Below, piece by piece: positions 11,487-19,696 of a stretch of 64,000 bases of DNA. The DNA is taken from positions 1,612,001-1,676,000 of the forward strand of contig OX621165.1 in assembly GCA_951640195.1 (NCBI GenBank). The letters are read 5' to 3'. The position numbers and the translations under genes were made by a program. The DNA is from Porpolomopsis calyptriformis. Lineage: Eukaryota > Basidiomycota > Agaricomycetes > Agaricales > Hygrophoraceae. Position 1 is the first letter of the stretch. Every line of letters begins with the position of its first letter. The notes beneath the pieces were generated by a model. That model did no database searches. It worked only from the letters and a program-made list of their open reading frames with translations, and was not told the origin of the DNA.

Positions 11487-14400
11487 TTACAGCTCATCGT
11501 CTATCCGCAACGGCACCTCTGTGTCTTTCGGTTCCGTCGCAGCGATCGAAGAAGAGCCACCATCTACTTGTTCAGAGTCCGGAGAAGGAGCAGGGGTCTC
11601 GCTCGAGGTAGTCGCCGTCGCCGTCCTCGTCGTCTTCGTCTTCGTCTTTTTCGGCTTCAACGGCACCTTCCTCTTGACCAACTTTTGCAGATGAGTCTCA
11701 AGCGTCTTGGCGCGGGCCTTCATCTCCGTCGTCGAAATCACCGGGTCCTCGTTCATCCCGACCGCCTTCTGCTTCTCGACCCACTCCGCCAGCCAAGCCT
11801 CGTGCTCGCGCAACGTGCGCTCGAGACCGTCCAGCTCCTCCGGCGTCCACTTGGACGGCAGACCCGCCGCGGACTCCGCGGACAGATTCACCCGCGCCTC
11901 GGTCAGGAATAGCCGCGTGGACCAGTTCCAGAGCTGGCTCGTGTTCAGCGTTTGCGGGAAGGCTTCGATCTCTTGGTAGCGGTGTATGATCGGCTGTTCA
12001 AGCACCCTGAATGACGATCTCAACACGTGCATTAATAAATAAGAAAACGATGACAAACTCTAGAGCGTTGCGCTTATCGAGTAACTGGGCCGTGTCCGCA
12101 TAGTCTCCCTTCTCGTGCAACCACAAGATGGATTCCTCGAGCTTGCGAGCGATCGTTTTCCGTTCAGACTCCTGAGAGCACTTTTTGAACGGCGTCTCTG
12201 GGTTCTCGTCCTCGATCAGGTCTCGCACTCGGTAGAGGTAGCTCTCGAGAGTGTTCCGAGCCTCCTCCCGCCGTTGCTTCACTGCCTCTTGCTGTTCAAT
12301 AACGCGTAATCTAGGGGTAGGTTAGCAAATGCCGGTAAGAAATCTTACTACTGCTGTGCGTTACCTGTTTCTAGATGCTTTCTTCTCTTCTACCGTCAGG
12401 GGCGGGACAGATGCAAACTTGACGGTGATGTTCAACGGTATCGTGCTCAAATCTATGGGCGATTCTTGAGGCTGTGGAGTGTTCTCAGGATCAGACGGAG
12501 GAGAAGCGGTGGGTGACGGAGAGGAGGGCGTTGTCTCAAAGACAGACTCGCGAGGTGGTATGTTTTCAAATTCCTCCTGTGTGTCCGATGACGAGGAGCT
12601 ACTGCCGGCGCCGAAAAAGTCCTTGATTTTACCTTGGGGATTTTGTTTAGACCGGGATGAGAGAAAGAAAGGAAGCGGGGTACCGGTGATAGAATCGTCT
12701 TTGATCTCTCCGTAAGCGATCGCTTCCTGGACGGACACGAAGCCGGATTCGGAAAGGCGGACGGTGGCTTTTACGAGTGGGTCGAGAGCACCGCGTTCGG
12801 TCAAATTATTGAGGGCTTCACTGACGCCACTAATATCGACTTGTAAAATCTGTGTTGGAAATCCTCTAGAAGGAGGTGAGAGAGATTGGGGGGGGATGAA
12901 GGAAAGGAAGGGACGAACTGAGAGACCGGGTTCTTATAATCCAACCAAAGCGAAAAGTCTTCTTTACGTTTGAAAGTGAGGGTCTTTTTGTTGCCGACTT
13001 TGGATCCTGCGGGGAAGATGAGTGTGTTGATGGTGCGAGACTGAGTAGATGATGCTGAGAGATAGGAAGCTTGGATGTCGTGAGCGAGGATGTCGGATAC
13101 TTTGATATTTTTAGTTTTGAACTGTCTACTGAGACCAGCGCCATGGAAGGCGGCACCTAAGTGGGAGGGTCAAGTCAAGGGTGGTTACGAGTGTGATGTG
13201 ACTGACCAAGAACGGCTGCCTCGTCGGCATTGACATTTAATGCGATTTTATCTCTAATGGATCGTGTGAAATCAAGTGGAAAATGAATATAAAAAAAGTA
13301 ATCACTCTCCGACAGCCTCCCTGACGGCTGCTTGTATCATAGGAGTTCTAGTGCTTCCACCGGTGAGGATGACGGAAGTTATATTATCCTACGCGAGTGT
13401 AAAGGAAAGGGATTAATGGGGTGGAAGACACGTACGATTGTCAACCCGGCGTGGGCCAAGGCGTCATGGATGGGCTGGGCAAAGCGGTGGTGGAGGTCTG
13501 CGCAGGCGTGCTCAAAGGCGGACCTGGTGAGTTTGGAGCGAAAGTCGATGTCAAAGGCGAGGTTCTCGATCTTGAGAATGGAATGAGTGTGTTGTACGAG
13601 GGAGAGAGAAGTTCGGTACCTCACCGTCGCCGTGGCATCCGAGTTGGCACTCAAGATGGCCTTGAGACGACCGGCCTCTTTCCATAATTTAGCCATTGCT
13701 TTTGGGTCTGTGCGGATGTCTCGTTTGTGAATCGAGTGAAAGTGGGAGATGAGTAATTCGCGGAGGCGACGATCGAGCTCGTTACCGCCTGTGGTGCGAT
13801 CATAACCGACGCCGGCCACGGATATTTGCTGTGTCCCGGAGGGGAGAGAGTCTGAGAAGGAGACGAGGGTGGCGCGAATGGCGGAAGCGCCGGCGTCGTA
13901 GATGATGTGGTACTCTTGTGAGGGGAATGAGCGTGTCATTGCGTAGTTGATGGCGACGGCGGTGCCATCGTTGACGAGGGCGAGTGTGCGGAGGCCGGCT
14001 ATTTCGAGTGCGTCTGCGACAGCATCGCGTTCGAATTGAGAGTAGAAGTGGGGTACTGTGAGGACGACGTCATAGACGCGTTCGCCAGCGAGGGATTCTG
14101 CGAGAGACTTTACGTAGGCGAATTGCATTGCGATGAGTTCTTCGGGGGACCATTCTGAATGATCTGTGCGTCTGAGAGCGATTGTATTGCGGGAAGTGTG
14201 GATGATGTCTGCGGATGAGATGGCGGAGAAGAGGGAGGCAGGGACGGAGTGGAAGGGAGCGGCCTGGAGGTATTTTAGAGAAGAGAAGGAGTCTGCGGGA
14301 AAGCGAGAAGCCTGGAAAGGGGTGAGAGAAGAACGAGGAGGAGGAGGAGAGGGATACGGACGAGATTGAACGCGTCAGTACCGAATAAACGATCGTCGTC

Positions 14401-14580
14401 TTTCCAAGCTACTGAAGACTGAATTTTTCTCTTTGAGTCTTTGTTGAGCAAGACGTCGAAAGGAAGGCCTGGTTTGACCAAAGAAGCTTTTATCCAGTCT
14501 GCACCATAATCAATAGCTAAAACTGAAGCAAGAACGGGTAATTGAAGGATAGATAGGAGAGTGAGGAGGAGGAGGTGCAT
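11487..14580 (-). CDS. LHS1: ER-lumenal Hsp70-family chaperone, Lhs1/HYOU1 (GRP170) type
   Basis: The start ATG at 14580 opens a hydrophobic signal peptide (MHLLLLTLLSILQLPVLAS) followed directly by the actin-fold phosphate-loop variant LAIDYGADWIKASLVKPG. The next exons give SSVAWKDDDRLFGTDA, the connect region VVLTVPHFYSQFERDA, LALVNDGTAVAINYA, and YHIIYDAGASAIRATLV, where canonical Hsp70 has DLGGGT. The C-terminal half is a helical, charged lid region with SELWNWSTRLFLTEARVN and an acidic linker. The protein ends in DDEL just before the TAA at 11487-11489, an ER-retrieval signal of the HDEL class. This build (signal peptide, divergent nucleotide-binding domain, extended C-terminus, ER signal) fits the Grp170 family, which acts as nucleotide exchange factor for BiP/Kar2 in ER protein folding. 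At least six introns split the gene. Confidence 0.92.
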
Positions 14581-14628
14581 TTTGTGGGTTGGGTTGAACG
14601 AGCATTCGTGGCTTTACACGTCAGAGAA

Positions 14629-14644
14629 TAGGGTTAGGGTTAGG
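14629..14644 (+). repeat. Short telomere-like (TTAGGG)n run
   Basis: The sequence TAGGGTTAGGGTTAGG is two and two-thirds copies of TTAGGG, the telomere unit of most basidiomycetes. It lies about 50 bases upstream of the LHS1 start codon. It is too short to be a telomere. It may be a telo-box-like protein-binding site, a scar of break repair, or chance. Confidence 0.6.
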
Positions 14645-14820
14645 CATAGTCGCGATGCCCTACGCTAGCAGATCTCTAACGGTCATGAAGACGATACATA
14701 TTAAAGATCTGGCTACATCACTAGATTTAGCGCCGTTGTCGCCATTGAAATACAGGATTTATTCGTCGGCGATTCTATCTATTCGGATATAAATGGTCCC
14801 AGTGAGACGTGAAAGACTCC

Positions 14821-14844
14821 CACGAAAAAATGCACGAAAAAATG
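14821..14844 (+). repeat. 12-base tandem duplication
   Basis: The unit cacgaaaaaatg occurs twice head to tail, followed by a partial third start (cac). It lies in the intergenic region between LHS1 and the Ser/Pro-rich gene. Confidence 0.85.
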
Positions 14845-14868
14845 CACGGTCCGTCGTGAGTGAGTAGA

Positions 14869-14904
14869 TAGTTACCTCTACCGCAATAGTTACCTCTACC
14901 GCCA
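14869..14904 (+). repeat. 18-base tandem duplication
   Basis: The unit tagttacctctaccgcaa is followed immediately by a copy that differs only at its second-last base (c for a). It is 25 bases downstream of the 12-base duplication, so this intergenic segment has suffered two separate local duplications. Confidence 0.85.
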
Positions 14905-15148
14905 TTTGAAGGCCCGTTGAATCAAGATAACAATTAGACTCATCGAAGCAAAATGCCAAGTTGCCAAGCTACCTTTCAATCTCCCTTCGCCAAGAGTATC
15001 CGACCGATAGCATAAACAGCTCTATTGGTCAACCCGGTAATTCCGTTTGTTGTCACTCTGTTTACACCACCCCTTTTTAACCCAACCATCATGTTCGTTC
15101 ACTAACCAGCACCCCCCAACAGCTGCGAAGAGAGCAAGCAGCTGCCTC

Positions 15149-15934
15149 ATGTCCCTTCGTCCCATCCTCAAGCCTCCCTCAAATCCCCATTCTCAACGTC
15201 ACCATCCTCCCGCCGTACATTTCCCTCCCTCCACCTCCCTCACTCGCACCTTTGTCGCACACTCTTCCTCCACCTATGACCGCTCTCCTATCGTCGTCGC
15301 ACCCAATTCCTGCGCTCTCCCAGAACGCGGCTGCCCAGGTCGCACCTATGGACTTGACGACCCCCCTTCCCATACCAGTGGCCACTACCATCCTCGCGCC
15401 CTCACTCTTATTCACCTTCACGACCATGTCTCAGACGACTCTGATCAGGATGATCCTCAACGCACACCGACCCACTTCTCCTTACCTCCCCCGCTCATAC
15501 CTGACATCTCCTCCGAGTCGGACGAAAGTGACATCACCCCTCAAGACATTTACTCCCCCCCCGACACTGGTCTGTCAATAATACTACCCAAACCCGACCG
15601 CTATTACCCGTATACCACTCCCTTCCCCTCCTGCAACCCATTCAACGGTCTCAACCGTCCCACCACCCCAACCGCCTTGTCCTTCCTCCCTCATCCCCCC
15701 TCTCCCCCCAGCAGCCACCATCAGTACATCTCCAGCGAGGACGAGCTCGTGCAGAAACCACGGCGCTCCCGCCCTCGCAGACGCGATCGGTCTCGCGACC
15801 GCGACCGTATACGAAGCAGCACCCACTTCGATCATCACGATTCGCATCCTTCTTCACCTTCGCTGCTACCTTCTCCCACGAAAACTAGTTTCAGGCTCGA
15901 TGATCAGGATATCGGCTGTTTAGACGGATTCTGA
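15149..15934 (+). CDS. Ser/Pro-rich basidiomycete protein of unknown function
   Basis: An uninterrupted reading frame. The ATG at 15149 opens MSLRPILKPPSNPHSQ; the frame is open further upstream but without an ATG. The product is about 260 residues, rich in Ser, Pro, His and Arg, with no transmembrane segment and no signal peptide. An N-terminal block (PAVHFPP, then FVAHSSSTYDRSPIVVAPN and CALPERGCPGRTY) looks conserved and structured for a binding motif. The middle holds acidic Ser clusters (DDSDQDD, SSESDESDI) that resemble casein-kinase-2 sites. Near the end is an Arg/Asp-rich patch (RRSRPRRRDRSRDRDR) similar to RS-domain or nuclear-localisation sequence, and the terminus is DIGCLDGF. I recall the N-terminal block from hypothetical proteins of Agaricomycetes, but no function is known to me. 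Likely a disordered nuclear or scaffold protein. Confidence 0.75.
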   Translation: MSLRPILKPPSNPHSQRHHPPAVHFPPSTSLTRTFVAHSSSTYDRSPIVVAPNSCALPERGCPGRTYGLDDPPSHTSGHYHPRALTLIHLHDHVSDDSDQDDPQRTPTHFSLPPPLIPDISSESDESDITPQDIYSPPDTGLSIILPKPDRYYPYTTPFPSCNPFNGLNRPTTPTALSFLPHPPSPPSSHHQYISSEDELVQKPRRSRPRRRDRSRDRDRIRSSTHFDHHDSHPSSPSLLPSPTKTSFRLDDQDIGCLDGF

Positions 15935-16437
15935 TCTTCTCCCTCCTGAGTTTGAGTGACGGTGCCTTGCAGAAAACACTCGTCTTTTTTTAATCACCTG
16001 ATCACTCATAATACATGAGCCTTTACTTCTTCGTCGTGATCTTTGATGGCAAGCACCCGTTCTTCTGATTGCTAGCTGCCTCATGTACACTGTCACCCGA
16101 CCTCGGTGATCGTTCCTTCCGGCGACAGTTCCGGGCTCTACTTCACCCCTTCACTCTTCATTTACCCGTTCAATACAGACCCGGCGTTCTGGGTCGCATC
16201 CCATCCCTTGCTCCACTTTGAAATGAATGCTGTGAATGTGGCTTGATGATCGCAGTAAGGTAGGCGCGGTCGTGCCGTACCGGGTGCGGATGTTAGCCCG
16301 GTGATTGCCAAGTATCCCCGGTTTCGTGGTGAATAGATTAGATTAGATCCGGGATATCGCCCGGGTTCGGTTCGAACACGAATTCATGCCTGAAACTCGT
16401 TACATTCTAGTTTGAAATAATCCACGCCTGAAACTCG
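15935..16437. other. Intergenic region, convergent 3' ends
   Basis: About 500 bases between the stop codons of the Ser/Pro-rich gene (plus) and the phosphotransferase-fold gene (minus). No gene seen. It contains an imperfect direct repeat next to the phosphotransferase stop codon, described separately. Confidence 0.5.
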
Positions 16438-16444
16438 CTACATT
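16388..16444 (+). repeat. 19-base direct repeat spanning a stop codon
   Basis: gcctgaaactcgttacatt at 16388-16406 recurs with one substitution (c for t) at 16426-16444, a spacing of 38 bases. The second copy contains the TAG stop (16438-16440, minus strand) of the phosphotransferase-fold gene. Confidence 0.8.
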
Positions 16445-17809
16445 ATCCGTAACAACCTGCACCATTCCACACCTTTCAACGACTCCCACTCCACCTTCTC
16501 CCCCTCATCACCCGCAGCTCTCAGCAGCTGCGCACCCTCCCGGACCATCCGCGTGATGTGCTCACATTTGACCCCCTCCCCCTCACACCTGCACCACAGG
16601 TAGTGACGCCACCCGGCAGCGTTGATCAGCTCCCACGCGTGAAAGATCAAGAGCGAACGCTGGAACTCTTCCCGATCATCAGCCCTCAGGTCGTGGGCCG
16701 AAAAATAGGATCCGTATAGCGCGTTTGAGAACGCCTCGAGCCTGGCCAGCGAACAGGCTGTCGTCATCGGAGACAACGAGGACAAGTGCAGATACGATCC
16801 TGATCATTCATCATCATCATCATCACCCTCGATACACATCGAAAGAGAGAGAGAAATACCCACCCAACTGTGCGATATCCCCAGCAGGATGATTGGGACC
16901 CGCAAACTCCCAATCACAAATCCCGATCCCGATCCCTGGTCCTCCCTCAGCCTCGTCCCCCTCCCCCTCCCGCACATCCACAATCACCGTCCCAAACCAC
17001 ACATCCCCCTGCCCAAACGCCGTCTTCCTCCGCCCCCGCCAATGCTCCAACGCCCTCCGCCCGAGCACCTCCCAATCCCGCACCCCCGCATCCGCCATAA
17101 ACCCCGTCGCATTCCCAATCACACCCTCCATCACCTTCTCCGCATCCCCGTTCCAAAACGCACCCGACAACGCACCGTCCCCACCACTTCCACTTCTATT
17201 CCCGTCCTCACATGCCCGCGTACCATCAAACGCATGATGGAGCTCCACCAAGAACCGGCCAAGACACCGCCCAGCACGCGACGCACCCTCACCCGTCGTC
17301 CTCGCGCACCCCAAGAACCCGTCCAGCAGCGGCGACGTCCCCAGGTCCGACTGGATCAGCACATCCGCACCCCCGTCGTGGTAGAGCACTTGGGGAACCC
17401 GGATCCCTGGGTTCGCCTCCAACACCGGCCTTAGCCCGTATTCGCTCGCTGTCGGCGAAGAACTGAGCAGGTTCAGCGCTCTAGCTTCGATCGTCTGGAA
17501 TGACTACAGTTAGCGGTGTAATGCTCGAGAATGTCCTTTCACTTTTACCTGTCTGTATTGCGAGAACAACATATTCTGACACTTTGCCATGTACGGTGGC
17601 GCTTGCTTGAGCACGATCGAACGATGGCAAAGAAGATTCGTGCCATCTCCTCTTTCCTGGTAGCCATTCACAAGATTCCTGCGAGTAGCCCGGACAGTGT
17701 AGTTGGTGTTACCACCATCCAGTTCCTCGATATCCCATTGCTCACCGGTTAGGTGTGCCAAGTATGATTGAAAGTCAAACGACTGCTGCAAATGCAGTTC
17801 CAATGTCAT
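16438..17809 (-). CDS. Aminoglycoside-phosphotransferase (APH) fold kinase-like protein
   Basis: Three or so exons starting at the ATG at 17809 (MTLELHLQQSFDFQSYLAHL). The ATP-binding lobe shows LDGGNTNYTVRA and the nucleotide-contacting SIVLKQAPPYMAK, with the invariant Lys. The hinge region has VPQVLYHDGGADVLIQSDLG. The catalytic loop reads FGQGDVWFGTVIVD: the usual HGD is QGD and the usual Asn after it is Thr or Gly. The metal-binding DFG-like motif is ICDWEFAGP. The C-terminal helical lobe is in the last exon (16785-16438). Fungal APH-fold proteins are a broad, mostly uncharacterised family of small-molecule kinases related to choline and methylthioribose kinases; this is not evidence of antibiotic resistance. 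The intron between the last two exons holds a (TCA)6 microsatellite at 16808-16825. Confidence 0.8.
16808..16825 (+). repeat. (TCA)6 microsatellite in an intron
   Basis: Six perfect TCA triplets within the last intron of the phosphotransferase-fold gene. Confidence 0.85.
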
Positions 17810-17904
17810 GGAGATGTGCAAGAACGCAGGCGTCTAGATAAGATCCACATCGTATGTGATTGTGGTGACGGTGTTCGTTCATACAGTTGCAACTCTTGTC
17901 CGTT

Positions 17905-19578
17905 TTACAATTCTCCCCTCAATTTCTCTTTCTTCACCTTTTCGCCAGCGGTGTATGTCTCCTCAACCTGATGCACTTTTCCTCCCAAAAGTTCATAAAT
18001 CCGCTCTTCCGCTGCTTCAACCCCATTGTTCACCATCTCACGAATCTTTCCTAACAGGGCTTCTGCACCACTCGAGGTCTGTACCCATCGAATCCGCACT
18101 TCCTCTAAAAGCCACCTTTGGTGATTCAAGTCTACACAATCCAGAAAAAAAACACTCACGCAGCAGACTGGGCCGACCAAGGGGTAATTCAGCCTCGTTA
18201 ATGCCTTGTTGCCTCAGATAAGCGCGGAGACGTGCATCAGGCCAAGTCAGATATTCCGCTGAGCGTGTCGAGATGTCTCTGTATCTGATCCCACTTCCTC
18301 TTAGCAAAGTCGTCTCAGAAACGCATAATCCAACACCCACTTGTCGTTAATAAGCCTCACAAGCTCTTCCCTCGTATGCTTGGAATCCGGTTTCAAGTAT
18401 CCATGCGCGGTTAGCCATGCCTGGATATCTTTTTCCGACCAGCCTCCCCAGATAGTGTCGGACGCGCTCTGATAGTTGTCCCTGAATTCGATGTCATTTG
18501 ACCATCCCGCACGGGTGAATATTCTTCAACGACTTACGCGACTAGTCTCACCAATTTCTCCCTCGCGATCTCAGCCTCGCTTTTGATGATGTCATGGTTG
18601 ACCAGCCAATTTTTCAGGTCACTATCGCTCCATGTCTTCCAGACACGATCACTGACATCATAATAGTAAGAGCCCATTAGAGCAGTCAGCGCCCGCCGAT
18701 CTCTCTTGTCGTCTGACTTGATGATCTTATGGTCCATAAGCCATCGACGCTGCGGGATTTACATCAGTCAAGTTCTGTTCCATGTTTCTAGCGCGGGCGA
18801 ACCATATACGAGTCGCTCCACGCCTCCCAGATCGGATCGGCCACTTTGGCATAAGCGTCTCGCATCATGGTCAACAGTTCGGACCTAGCCCTTGACGACT
18901 TTTCTTGTAATACCCCCTTTTCGCGCAAATAGCTCTCCAGCCGACTGTCATCCCAGGTCGAGTAAATATAATCCTTGGCATCGTCAAGCGGCTTCACGGC
19001 ACGTGTCGGTCACTTGAGTGGGCGTAAACACACGAGCATGCTCACCTGGTAAATCCATTGGCTGTGTAAGACAGTGCTAGCCGAGGCTGACGCCTGGGAG
19101 CTCAACGAGCTAGCAGAGGATGCAAACGAGCTCGCAACATCTTGGAACTTGCGGTACTGTTCTTTCGCTTTCAACACGAGTTGCTCGCGTGGGCCACTAG
19201 GTGCCACTGCACCCTGCTCCACCAGGAAGCTACGCAGACGGCTCTCGTCCCATGCGTCGAAAGACGATTCACGCAACCCCTGGAAAGACTTTTGGGCGCG
19301 TGTGTACTGATCCTCGGTCCACCCAGAAGCCGATTCCCACTTTGATTCAACAAGGCTTTGTAATTGGGCTTTGGAGTAGGAGGGAGAGAAGTCAATGTTG
19401 TGCTCCTTGAGCCAGTTCTGTAATTCTTCGGGCGACCATTGTTTGTACTCTGAGATATAAATTCTTAGCGTCGTCGATGACCTGGAGAACTGAACGATAT
19501 ACTCGGGGTATTAGAACCAAACCAGGCTTGAACGCTGGCTAAAGAGATGACGATAAACAGAATCGATGAAAGTCTCAT
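17905..19578 (-). CDS. MSC1: Secretory-pathway Ish1/Msc1 repeat protein
   Basis: The ATG at 19578 opens a signal peptide (MRLSSILFIVISLASVQAWF). After it comes a series of about seven Ish1-type repeats, each near 50-60 residues with a WS/WD...L..WL..... core. Examples are WSPEELQNWLKEHNID, WDESRLRSFLVEQGAV, WDDSRLESYLREKGVL, WSDSDLKNWLVNHDII and WPDARLRAYLRQQGIN. Ish1 repeats resemble the HeH/SAP-like fold. Relatives are S. pombe Ish1 (nuclear-envelope stress protein) and S. cerevisiae Msc1 (ER/nuclear-envelope linked, meiotic recombination phenotype). The signal peptide supports entry into the ER or perinuclear space. The final residues are KLRGEL, only loosely like an ER-retrieval signal. 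A TATA box lies about 40 bases upstream. The start is 118 bases downstream of the MFS gene's stop on the same strand. Confidence 0.87.
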
Positions 19579-19615
19579 GGTGGATGAGTGGGTTGAAGGA
19601 AGTCGAAAGCGGGAG

Positions 19616-19626
19616 CCTTTTATATA
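19616..19626 (-). promoter_or_regulatory. TATA box of the Ish1/Msc1 gene
   Basis: The minus strand reads TATATAAAAGG, a strong TATA-box match, 38-48 bases upstream of the MSC1 start codon at 19578. A consensus TATA box fits a stress-inducible gene, in line with the Ish1 family. Confidence 0.65.
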
Positions 19627-19696
19627 CGAAGAGAGCAAGAAGAAATGACGTTGCAATGACGACACAATGTTGTTCAGCCATTTATGAAATCGATCA

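Larger units (their letters stand above)
14581..15148. promoter_or_regulatory. Divergent intergenic region between LHS1 and the Ser/Pro-rich gene
   Basis: 568 bases without a convincing gene, lying between two divergent start codons and so expected to hold both promoters. It contains a telomere-like TTAGGG run (14629-14644) and two short perfect or near-perfect tandem duplications (14821-14844 and 14869-14904). I see no strong TATA box. Base composition is more AT-rich than the flanking coding sequence. Confidence 0.5.

Noticed and set aside
16360..16385. A T-arm-like sequence (ggttcggttcgaacacg) suggesting a tRNA
   Set aside because: No matching acceptor stem or anticodon arm can be formed around it.
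16870..17466. Several long Pro/Arg-rich plus-strand frames
   Set aside because: They are shadows of the GC-rich minus-strand APH-fold exon; composition is an artefact of the opposite strand and no start or motif supports them.
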